Shown here: one piece after another, positions 1 to 5,473 of the stretch
How positions within the stretch are numbered: the first letter of the stretch is position 1
Layout of the letters: every line of letters begins with the position of its first letter
DNA from: CAZBGL01 sp964491375
Lineage (GTDB): Bacteria; Desulfobacterota; Deferrisomatia; Deferrisomatales; Deferrisomataceae
Length of the DNA stretch: 8,723 nucleotides
Reading direction: 5' to 3'
NCBI GenBank assembly: GCA_964491375.1
Contig: CAZBGL010000234.1
Location: 1-8,723, forward strand
Notes under the pieces: model-generated
Told to the model about the DNA's origin: nothing
What the model saw: only the letters and a program-made list of their open reading frames with translations
The model's database searches: none
Position numbers and translations under genes: made by a program

Positions 1-835
1 GGCATCCTGCGCAGTAGTGGATCCACGGTTTGTCGATCCAGTAGGACAGGTCCCACCGCCTCTCGGTAATCGACCAGATCGCGGCCTTCACGTAGAGGGA
101 GCCCTTCTTGCGCACCACGTAGCGCTGGGTCCAGTGGCTCCCCAGCACATAGACCACGGCGTCGAGCGGGAAGGGCGGGTTCTGGGAAAAATCCCCGAGC
201 ACCGCCTCAGGGGCTGTGCGCGCATCCCGGGTCATGCGCGCATGGGGCGTGATCTTCCAGGCCCTGTAGACCGCCGGGTGGCACTGCCGGCACGCCTCCG
301 ATCCGGCGTACCGGTCGAGCACGCTGGCCTCCTTCATGTGAAAGCCTTCGGACGCCAGCCGGTTCCGGTCGTGGCACGCCAGACACAACTGACCCCGGTC
401 GTTGCGCCGCCGGAGGAAATAGGTGCGGTGCCGCTTCCGCCCTCGAAGCACGGACAGGAGCCTCCGGGCGATCGGTTCGGCCACGTACGGTTCGTCCGCC
501 TCGGCCGGGGCGTGGGGGTCGTGGCAGGTGGCACAGGTCATGGTGCCGTGCTCGTCCAGCGGGAGGTCCGGGGGAACCCGGGGGCCCGGGCGGATGTCCA
601 CGGGATGCACGGCATCCAGTTCCTTTTCCTGGTGGCACTCCAGGCACAGGCTCACCACGTCCTTGCGGAACCGGAACGGCCCCTGCTGGCCGGGTCGCGG
701 CGGGTCTTCGTGACAGTGGGTGCAGCGGGCCGGATCCGCAAGGAGGCTGTGGGGGCTGTCCGCGGCTCCCGCGCCCAGGGAGACGCACACCAGGAGCCCC
801 CCGGCCAGTACCAGTCCCCGGATCCGTCTCCGCAT
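1..835 (-). CDS. Exported multihaem cytochrome c, partial (C-terminus beyond left edge)
   Basis: A periplasmic or outer-surface electron carrier that binds covalent c-type haems. Read on the minus strand from the ATG at 835-833, the frame stays open to the window edge (278 full codons). Residues 1-25 form a Sec signal peptide: MRRRIRG, then a Leu/Val/Gly-rich core, with likely cleavage after AGA. Six CxxCH motifs are visible: CTHCH (C38), CLECH (C64), CATCH (C101), CLACH (C151), CRQCH (C182) and CAGCH (C275), whose His codon is cut by the edge. Several extra His residues could be distal ligands. The section from C182 (CHPAVYRAWKITPHARM, then a Trp/Tyr-rich stretch) resembles multihaem cytochromes of metal-reducing deltaproteobacteria. 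The start lies 4 nt after the stop of the HAMP gene and has no clear Shine-Dalgarno, so translation is probably coupled to that gene. The total haem number and exact family cannot be set without the missing end. Confidence 0.93.
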   Translation of the reverse strand, partial: MRRRIRGLVLAGGLLVCVSLGAGAADSPHSLLADPARCTHCHEDPPRPGQQGPFRFRKDVVSLCLECHQEKELDAVHPVDIRPGPRVPPDLPLDEHGTMTCATCHDPHAPAEADEPYVAEPIARRLLSVLRGRKRHRTYFLRRRNDRGQLCLACHDRNRLASEGFHMKEASVLDRYAGSEACRQCHPAVYRAWKITPHARMTRDARTAPEAVLGDFSQNPPFPLDAVVYVLGSHWTQRYVVRKKGSLYVKAAIWSITERRWDLSYWIDKPWIHYCAGC

Positions 836-839
836 GGGA

Positions 840-1448
840 TCACACCCGGAAGACCGAAAGGGCCTCCCGCAGTTCGGCCTCGGCCCGTTCGATCCGTCCG
901 ATCAGGGACTCGCCGGGAAGGCTTCCCGCCTCGAGCACGCCCTTGGCCTCGGCCAGGGCCACCCTGAGGGCCTCCTCGGCCGTCTTCACCCGGTGGATGC
1001 GCTCGCGGAGGTTGCGGGTCATCTCGTTCATGGCGTCGGTGAACCCCTGGAGTTCGTCCCCCTCCCGCAGACGGGTGACCAGCGTGAGGTCCCCCTGGCC
1101 GATGGCGCGAAGGTTGGCCTGGAACCGGTACAGGGGCCCGCCGATCCGATGGCTGTCCCGGAGGGTCACCACCGCCGCCCCCGCGGCCACCAGCGCCATG
1201 GAGACGAACGACGCCACCAGAACGGCCGGCAGGAGCAGTTCCCAGCTGTTCCTCGCCTGGTAGTGGGCGCTGTAGAAGGCTCGGCCGAACTCCTGGTTGG
1301 CCAGTACGTAGAGGATCCCTCCGGTCAGGGCCGTGCCCAACACGATGAGGGCGGTCATCTTGGCGATGAAACGAATCTGGAAAGTCTTCTCGATCAGCAG
1401 GATCCTCCGCCGGGGGCGGGGGGCGGAAACGCCGGCCGACCGGGCCAT
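840..1448 (-). CDS. Two-TM HAMP-domain protein without output domain
   Basis: A 202-residue inner-membrane protein. A basic N-terminus (APRPRRR) is followed by TM1 (about 27-50), a short periplasmic loop of about 20 residues, TM2 (about 71-96) and a HAMP domain (about 97-151) with the typical RIGGPLYRFQ and GDELQGFTDAMNEM segments. A helical, probably coiled-coil tail runs to the end. No kinase, methyl-accepting, GGDEF or phosphatase domain follows, so it is a truncated receptor-like architecture, known from Geobacter-type genomes beside cytochrome genes. Its role is inferred: relaying or stabilising the state of the cytochrome encoded next. The ATG at 1448 is preferred because AGGAGG sits 5 nt upstream; the in-frame GTG at 1454 would overlap that ribosome site. 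It is the first gene of the minus-strand pair. I see no clear promoter for it in the divergent gap. Confidence 0.88.
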   Translation of the reverse strand: MARSAGVSAPRPRRRILLIEKTFQIRFIAKMTALIVLGTALTGGILYVLANQEFGRAFYSAHYQARNSWELLLPAVLVASFVSMALVAAGAAVVTLRDSHRIGGPLYRFQANLRAIGQGDLTLVTRLREGDELQGFTDAMNEMTRNLRERIHRVKTAEEALRVALAEAKGVLEAGSLPGESLIGRIERAEAELREALSVFRV

Positions 1449-1572
1449 GGTCACCTCCTGGTCTCGGACGGGGACGGTGTTGAGATCGACGCTCGCCGCT
1501 TTGGGCTTTAGGGCCCGTCCGGGGACAGGGCCTCGAACAACCGGGTCGGGCGGGATTTACGGTTCTCAAAGG

Positions 1573-1587
1573 GGTGTTTTTGACACC
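1573..1587. promoter_or_regulatory. Inverted repeat over the -35 box, possible operator
   Basis: GGTGT-TTTTG-ACACC, a 5-bp perfect inverted repeat, lies in the divergent gap and contains most of the TTGACA hexamer of the plus-strand promoter candidate. That position would suit a repressor or activator site. The arms are short, so chance is possible. Confidence 0.3.
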
Positions 1588-1608
1588 GGCCGCCCGAGCC
1601 AGTACTCT
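1580..1608 (+). promoter_or_regulatory. Sigma70-type promoter candidate for di-haem cytochrome/response regulator
   Basis: A perfect -35 TTGACA (1580-1585), a 17-nt spacer and TACTCT (1603-1608) form a sigma70-like promoter. The -10 box matches the consensus at only three of six positions. Transcription would begin near 1615, leaving a leader of only about 9 nt that just includes the GAGG ahead of the ATG at 1624. The very short leader is the main reason for doubt. The same layout (TTGACAC, 17-nt spacer ending in G, then TAC..T) recurs upstream of the Hsp20 gene. Confidence 0.4.
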
Positions 1609-1623
1609 TGCGAAGAGGGAATG

Positions 1624-2028
1624 ATGAGCCCTAGGTTGGCATTGACGCTTGGACTCCTCGTGGCGGGAGGGTGTTTGAGCGCCCACCTTGCACGCGAAAT
1701 CCCCCCTCCGGGAGGGTGCGACCGGTGTCACCGGCACCGGATCGCCGGGAGCTGGGAGGTGGTGCTGGCCCCGGCGCGGCTGGGCCGGGAAGGGGGGATT
1801 CCCGAGGACGTGGACGTGGTGCTCAGGGGGCTGACTCGGGTCCCCGGCCACGACAAGGTGCCTGCTGCACGCTTGGCGGTATACGCTGCCGGGGCGCCAC
1901 CCGAGAAGGTGGGGGACCCGGAAACGGGCATTCGCTGTTTCGTGTGCCACCGCTCTCCCGGCCCCCCCCACGACAAGGCCAAAGCCACGTTCCACCACCC
2001 GTGGGGAAGCGGCCCGAAACGGCCTTAG
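1624..2028 (+). CDS. Small di-haem cytochrome c, probable lipoprotein
   Basis: A 134-residue exported electron carrier. A short hydrophobic leader ends in LLVAGGC, a fair lipobox with Cys17 as the lipidation site (-3 Ala rather than Leu), so membrane anchoring is likely but not certain. Two haem motifs follow, CDRCH (C32) and CFVCH (C105), about 70 residues apart, with further His residues at 37/38, 76, 116 and 124/125 as possible distal ligands. Around the first haem the sequence IPPPGGCDRCH...GSWEV looks like small di-haem cytochromes of Geobacter-type bacteria. Two tandem ATGs exist, at 1621 and 1624. The second is chosen because GAGG (1615-1618) is 5 nt away, whereas from the first it would be too close. 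It is divergent from the HAMP/multihaem pair and 27 nt upstream of the response regulator, probably in the same transcript. Confidence 0.85.
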   Translation: MSPRLALTLGLLVAGGCLSAHLAREIPPPGGCDRCHRHRIAGSWEVVLAPARLGREGGIPEDVDVVLRGLTRVPGHDKVPAARLAVYAAGAPPEKVGDPETGIRCFVCHRSPGPPHDKAKATFHHPWGSGPKRP

Positions 2029-2055
2029 GAACACGGGGCGTTGGAGAGGCGCGGC

Positions 2056-2724
2056 GTGCGGAGCGACGGAGACCACCGGGTGCTGATCGTGGACGACGAG
2101 ATTCCGCTGCTCCACACCCTGGCCACCGCGGCCCGGGCCCGGGGATATGCGGTGGACACGGCCGATTCCGGCGGCGAGGGGTGGGACCGGCTGACCCAGG
2201 CCCGGTACGACGTCGTGGTGACCGATCTGAGGATGCCGGGGCTGGCCGGGCCGGAGCTGATGGACCGGATCGCCCGGCACGGCATCGTCACCCGGGTGGT
2301 GGTGATCACGGCCTACGCGAGCCTCGAGGTGGCCGTGGACTGTCTTCGGAAGGGGGCGGTGGACTTTCTGATCAAGCCCTTCGAGGTGGAAGAGTTCCTC
2401 CTCAGCCTCGAGCGGGCGCTGGAGCGCCCCCTTTCATTTCCCGGACCGGACTGGGAGGATCTGGCCCGCACCCACGGGCTGACCCCCAGGGAGCTCGAGG
2501 TGATCCGGATGCTGCACGAAACGGGACTGTCCAACCGGGAGTTGGCCCGGAGGCTGGGAGTGAGCCCCCACACCATCAAGACCCATCTACGCGTGGCCTT
2601 CCGCAAGCTCGGGGTGGGCAACCGGACGGAGCTGCTCCGGCTGCTGGGACCCCCGGCCGGTCCGCGGGCTACCCCTCCACCTCCACCCGCACGGACCGCC
2701 CCGGATCTTCCTTGGGAAGAATAA
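2056..2724 (+). CDS. FixJ/NarL-type response regulator
   Basis: A two-component transcription factor. The receiver domain (about 8-123) keeps all key residues: acidic D13/D14, phospho-acceptor D57 in VVVTDLRMP, T85 in VVITAYAS and K107 in LIKPF. A LuxR-type helix-turn-helix follows (about 141-197, LTPRELEVI...SNRELARRLGVSPHTIKTHL). The receiver resembles the NtrC/FixJ class more than typical NarL receivers. GTG at 2056 is chosen because GGAGAGG (2043-2049) lies 6 nt upstream; an in-frame TTG at 2041 would add five residues. The last 24 or so residues form a Pro-rich tail (RATPPPPPARTAPDLPWEE) encoded where the gene overlaps Hsp20 on the other strand, so the tail may be an overprinting by-product. 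No histidine kinase is in the window. The neighbouring cytochrome genes or hsp20 are plausible targets, but this is inference. Confidence 0.9.
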   Translation: MRSDGDHRVLIVDDEIPLLHTLATAARARGYAVDTADSGGEGWDRLTQARYDVVVTDLRMPGLAGPELMDRIARHGIVTRVVVITAYASLEVAVDCLRKGAVDFLIKPFEVEEFLLSLERALERPLSFPGPDWEDLARTHGLTPRELEVIRMLHETGLSNRELARRLGVSPHTIKTHLRVAFRKLGVGNRTELLRLLGPPAGPRATPPPPPARTAPDLPWEE

Positions 2725-3106
2725 CCCGGAGCACGCCCTCCCGGTACGTGGCCTTCACCCCCTCCGGATTCACCGCCGCAGGCAGTCGGAACGCTCGCCG
2801 GAAAACCCCGCTGGGCCGCTCGAGGCGGTGGTAACTCCGGGCAGCGGCCGGGCGTATGAGGCGGCGTTCGCCCTGGAGCACGAGCACGTCGCCGGTGATC
2901 TCCAGCCGGATGGCGTCTTGATCCACGCCGGGGATCTCGGCCACCATGACGAACGCGCGGGCGTCCTCGTACAGGTCCACGGCCGGCGTCCACTGGCACG
3001 AAACCCGGCCGTGGCGGGCCCCGCCGGGGGGCTCGTCGAACAGGCGAACGAATTCCTCGGTGAGCCCGATGAGCGCGCGAAAGGCTTCGTCCGAACCGCA
3101 ACCCAT
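2669..3106 (-). CDS. Hsp20/alpha-crystallin family small heat-shock protein
   Basis: An ATP-independent holdase chaperone of 145 residues, a usual length for bacterial small heat-shock proteins. After a helical N-terminal arm (SDEAFRALIGLTEEFVRLFD) the alpha-crystallin domain runs from about 38 to 132. It contains PAVDLYED, VMVAEIPGVDQDAIRLEI, FRRAFRLPAAVNPEGVKATY and the hallmark REGVLRVILPK (G124-V-L). The C-terminal VRVEV can serve as the V/I-x-V/I oligomerisation motif. The ATG at 3106 has a strong GGAGGAGG 5 nt upstream. The gene converges on the response regulator and overlaps its 3' end by 56 bp. It diverges from the AAA gene across a 63-bp gap that holds its promoter candidate. Confidence 0.95.
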   Translation of the reverse strand: MGCGSDEAFRALIGLTEEFVRLFDEPPGGARHGRVSCQWTPAVDLYEDARAFVMVAEIPGVDQDAIRLEITGDVLVLQGERRLIRPAAARSYHRLERPSGVFRRAFRLPAAVNPEGVKATYREGVLRVILPKEDPGRSVRVEVEG

Positions 3107-3127
3107 CACCGCCTCCTCCGCGGGGCC

Positions 3128-3156
3128 ACCGTACGGCAGGCGAGTGTGCGTGTCAA
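3128..3156 (-). promoter_or_regulatory. Sigma70-type promoter candidate for hsp20
   Basis: Read on the minus strand, TTGACA (3156-3151), a 17-nt spacer and TACGGT (3133-3128) make a good -35 and a weak -10 (three of six). The predicted start is near 3121, giving a leader of about 15 nt that exactly includes the GGAGGAGG ribosome site (3119-3112). That fit in geometry supports it. I see no CIRCE element or clear sigma32 promoter. Confidence 0.5.
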
Positions 3157-3169
3157 GGCAGGGAGTTCC

Positions 3170-4051
3170 ATGCATCGCAAGCTGGAGCGGGTATTCTACG
3201 AGGTTCGCGAACCCCGTCTGACCTGGGACGACATCGGCGGCTACGGGCCGGTGAAGGAGACCCTGGAGGAGATGGTATGCCTCCCGCTGCGGGAAGGCGA
3301 GCGCCTCCGGCGGCTGGGGCTGACCCCGCCGGCCGGGGTCATGCTGTGGGGGCCCCTCGGGGTGGGGATCACCATGCTTGCGGAGGCCGCTGCGCAGGCC
3401 GCAGGGGCCGGGTTCGTGTACGTGTCCGGGCAAGAGATGCTGGGGCGTCCGGACGAGATCCACCGGGCTTTCGAGGATGCGGCCCACGAGGCCCCGTGCG
3501 TGCTGTTCGTTTCGGACTGCGAGTGGCTCGCGCCCCGGGCCGGGTGCTCGTACGAATGGGCACCCGGCAATCTGCGGGGCATGCCGCCCACACTTGCGGA
3601 TCCCGGCCTGACCCGGCGGTTCCTCGAGGAGGTGGACTGGATCCAGCAGGTGGACGGGGTGGCCCTGATCGGTTCCTGCTACCGCATCGACACCGTGGAC
3701 CAGGCCCTGATCAAGGAGAAGCGGCGATTCAACCGCAAGGTTTTCGTGCCGCCCCCCGAGGTGGGGGACCGCCGAGAGATGCTGGCGATCTACCTGGCCC
3801 GGATTCCCCGGCTGTCCCCGGCCGTGGACCCGGACGAACTGGCCCGGCGCACCGAGGGGTTCGTGGGGTGGGACATCGAGAACCTGTGCAAGCGGGCCGC
3901 CTTGGAGGCGGCCAAGGCGGGCCGGGACGAGGTCCTGCCCGAGGACTTTGACAGGGCGCTGGAGCGGATCACCCCGTGGCTCACCCCCGACATGGTCGAG
4001 GGCTACTGGGAGATCTACCGGAGGGACTGCCCCCACCACTATGCGTTCTGA
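3170..4051 (+). CDS. CDC48-class AAA domain protein, predicted pseudo-ATPase
   Basis: A 293-residue single AAA module without protease or N-domain. TWDDIGGYGPVKETLEE (18-34) is the classical p97/PAN/FtsH entry motif, and the C-terminal helical lid (GFVGWDIENLCKRAALEAAK) and RRFNR arginine-finger region (185-189) are kept. The catalytic centre is not. Walker A reads GPLGVGIT, with Ile67 in place of the invariant Lys. Walker B reads VLFVSDCE, with Ser115/Asp116 replacing Asp-Glu. Sensor 1 reads GSCYRID instead of GATNRPD. Relative to p97, about five residues that normally carry the aromatic pore loop (YVG/WFG) are missing after SGQEML. ATP hydrolysis and substrate threading therefore look unlikely, and a scaffold or regulatory role is inferred. 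GGGAG lies 4 nt before the ATG at 3170. This is the first gene of the coupled operon; its stop overlaps the FmdE start by 11 nt. The frame is intact with normal codon use, so it is not a decaying pseudogene. Confidence 0.9.
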   Translation: MHRKLERVFYEVREPRLTWDDIGGYGPVKETLEEMVCLPLREGERLRRLGLTPPAGVMLWGPLGVGITMLAEAAAQAAGAGFVYVSGQEMLGRPDEIHRAFEDAAHEAPCVLFVSDCEWLAPRAGCSYEWAPGNLRGMPPTLADPGLTRRFLEEVDWIQQVDGVALIGSCYRIDTVDQALIKEKRRFNRKVFVPPPEVGDRREMLAIYLARIPRLSPAVDPDELARRTEGFVGWDIENLCKRAALEAAKAGRDEVLPEDFDRALERITPWLTPDMVEGYWEIYRRDCPHHYAF

Positions 4052-4511
4052 CAGGTCCTCCGAACCGTACGGCACCCTGCTTCGCCTCCACGGCCACCGC
4101 TGTCCCATGTCCATCCTGGGGGCGCGGCTGGGGCTGGTGGCCCATGGCCTTCTTTCGCTCCCTCCCGGGGCGCGGCTGCGGGCCCGGTACGAACACCGCA
4201 CGTGCGCCCTGGACGGCATCCAGGTGACCACGGGGTGCACCCTGGGCAACGGGAACATCGAGGTGGCGGACGGAGGCCGCCACCGGCTGCTGCTGGCCGC
4301 GGAGGCGGGACGGCCGCGGGCCCTGGTGGAACTCACCCCCTGGGCCCTGGAGCAGGGCCGGACGTACGCGGGGTTGCGGAAGGAGGCCGAACGGCTCCCG
4401 GAGGGCTCACCCGAACGGGCCCGGATCGAAGAGCGGATGGAGCGTCTGCTGGCGGTGCTGGAGACCGCTCCGGATGAACGGGTCGTGTCGGTGCTGGAGG
4501 TGGAACGATGA
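4041..4511 (+). CDS. FmdE-family domain protein (short form)
   Basis: A 156-residue cytosolic protein resembling the alpha+beta core of the FmdE family (PF02663), named after a protein of the formylmethanofuran dehydrogenase operon but common in non-methanogens. The family signature is visible: LHGHRCPMSILGARLG (H17, H19, C21) and CALDGIQVTTGCTLGNGNIE (C55, D58, C66), which gather conserved His/Cys/Asp residues around a putative metal or active site. The C-terminal treble-clef zinc finger of longer members is absent; the protein ends in a helical, charged tail. The ATG overlaps the AAA stop by 11 nt and the TGA overlaps the permease ATG by 4 nt (ATGA), so translation is coupled both ways. No methanofuran pathway gene is nearby. 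With a metal-type permease next door, metal or cofactor binding is the likeliest role; the exact function is unknown. Confidence 0.85.
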   Translation: MRSDRSSEPYGTLLRLHGHRCPMSILGARLGLVAHGLLSLPPGARLRARYEHRTCALDGIQVTTGCTLGNGNIEVADGGRHRLLLAAEAGRPRALVELTPWALEQGRTYAGLRKEAERLPEGSPERARIEERMERLLAVLETAPDERVVSVLEVER

Positions 4512-5473
4512 GCCTCGTGGCCGTGGGTGCGGAGATCGCGCGGGTGGCCTGGGCCGAGGCCATGCGGATGGGGTGGTTCACCCTCCTGGGCGTGGTGGTG
4601 GCTGCGCTGATCAAGACCTATGAACTGGACCGCAAGGTGCGCGTGTACGTGGCTCGGTCGGGTGCATGGGGCGTTTTGATCGCAACGGCCGTGGGCACCC
4701 TGAGTCCCCTGTGTTCCTGCGGGATCCTGCCGGTGGTCATCCCCATGGCGCTCTCCGGGGTGCCCCTCCCCCCCCTGATCGCTCTGCTGGTGACGAGCCC
4801 GGTGATGGACCCGGCCTCCTTTGCCCTCACATGGGGAGGCGTGGGGCAGGCCCTGGCGTGGTGGAAGTTCGGGGGGGCGGTGTTCCTGGGGCTTGCGGCC
4901 GGGTTCGGGGCGTTGGCCCTGGAGCGGGCCGGCGTGCTCGCGGGGGATCTCCTGCGCATGCGGCCCGTGTTCACGCCCGAGGGGGAACTGGCCCCGGCCT
5001 ACGAGATCGCCTGCGCCAACGGGTTCCGGATCCGGACCATGACGGTGGTGCCCCGGGAGAGCCGGTTCCGGTTCTTCTTGGACCGGTTCCGGGACGTGGG
5101 GGTGTTCGTGGGGACCTGGGTGGGCGTGGCGATCCTGCTCGAGGCGGCCATCCGGGTCCTCGTGCCCGTGAACTGGCTCGCGTGGCTCGTGGGCCAGACG
5201 GGCCCGGCGGGGATCCTGGCGGCCACGGCCGTGGCCCTCCCCCTTCCGCTCCACCAGGTTCCGGTGGTGCCGATCCTGGCCGGCCTCCAGGCCAAGGGCC
5301 TGGGCTCCGGGCCGGATCTGGCGTTCCTCCTGGCCGGGCCGGTGACGAGCATTCCGGCGGCAGCGGCGCTGGCCGCCATGTTCAAGCCCCGGGTGGTGGT
5401 CGTGTACCTGGGGCTGGGCCTGGCCGGCTCGGTGGTTCTGGGTCTGGCGCGGTGGGTGGTCACGGCCCCATGA
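4508..5473 (+). CDS. CSCG-motif permease, ArsP_1/SO_0444-like metal(loid) efflux family
   Basis: A polytopic inner-membrane protein of 321 residues with about eight hydrophobic segments: roughly 22-36, 53-82, 86-100, 120-138, 196-217, 222-262 (two helices), 268-291 and 296-317. TLSPLCSCGILPVVIP (64-79) holds the C69-S-C71-G motif typical of the ArsP_1/DUF318 permeases (PF03773), and TSPVMDP follows at 96-102. The second half carries the equivalent hairpin LPLPLHQVPVVPILAGLQAKG and AGPVTSIPAA but no Cys pair. Relatives export organoarsenicals or, in the SO_0444 group, copper/zinc. The substrate here is not decided by sequence. A cytosolic, charged central loop (about 140-195) separates the two halves. 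The ATG at 4508 is preceded by GGAGG with suitable spacing, and both ends overlap the neighbouring genes by 4 nt. Confidence 0.85.
   Translation: MSLVAVGAEIARVAWAEAMRMGWFTLLGVVVAALIKTYELDRKVRVYVARSGAWGVLIATAVGTLSPLCSCGILPVVIPMALSGVPLPPLIALLVTSPVMDPASFALTWGGVGQALAWWKFGGAVFLGLAAGFGALALERAGVLAGDLLRMRPVFTPEGELAPAYEIACANGFRIRTMTVVPRESRFRFFLDRFRDVGVFVGTWVGVAILLEAAIRVLVPVNWLAWLVGQTGPAGILAATAVALPLPLHQVPVVPILAGLQAKGLGSGPDLAFLLAGPVTSIPAAAALAAMFKPRVVVVYLGLGLAGSVVLGLARWVVTAP

Noticed and set aside
652..2280. A 542-codon minus-strand open frame spanning the divergent gap
   Set aside because: It crosses two real gene sets in another frame and has no domain signature.
3129..3136. CCGTACGG palindrome recurring at 3129-3136, 4065-4072 and 7142-7149
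   Set aside because: Two of the three copies lie inside genes in unrelated positions, and an 8-mer with six G/C is not surprising at this base composition.
3170..4051. AAA gene as a decaying pseudogene
   Set aside because: The frame is open for 293 codons, codon use matches its neighbours, and non-catalytic conserved motifs are retained, so selected loss of catalysis is more likely than decay.
4041..4511. A methanogenesis or formylmethanofuran role for the FmdE protein
   Set aside because: No other gene of that pathway is present, and FmdE-like domains are common in bacteria that lack it.
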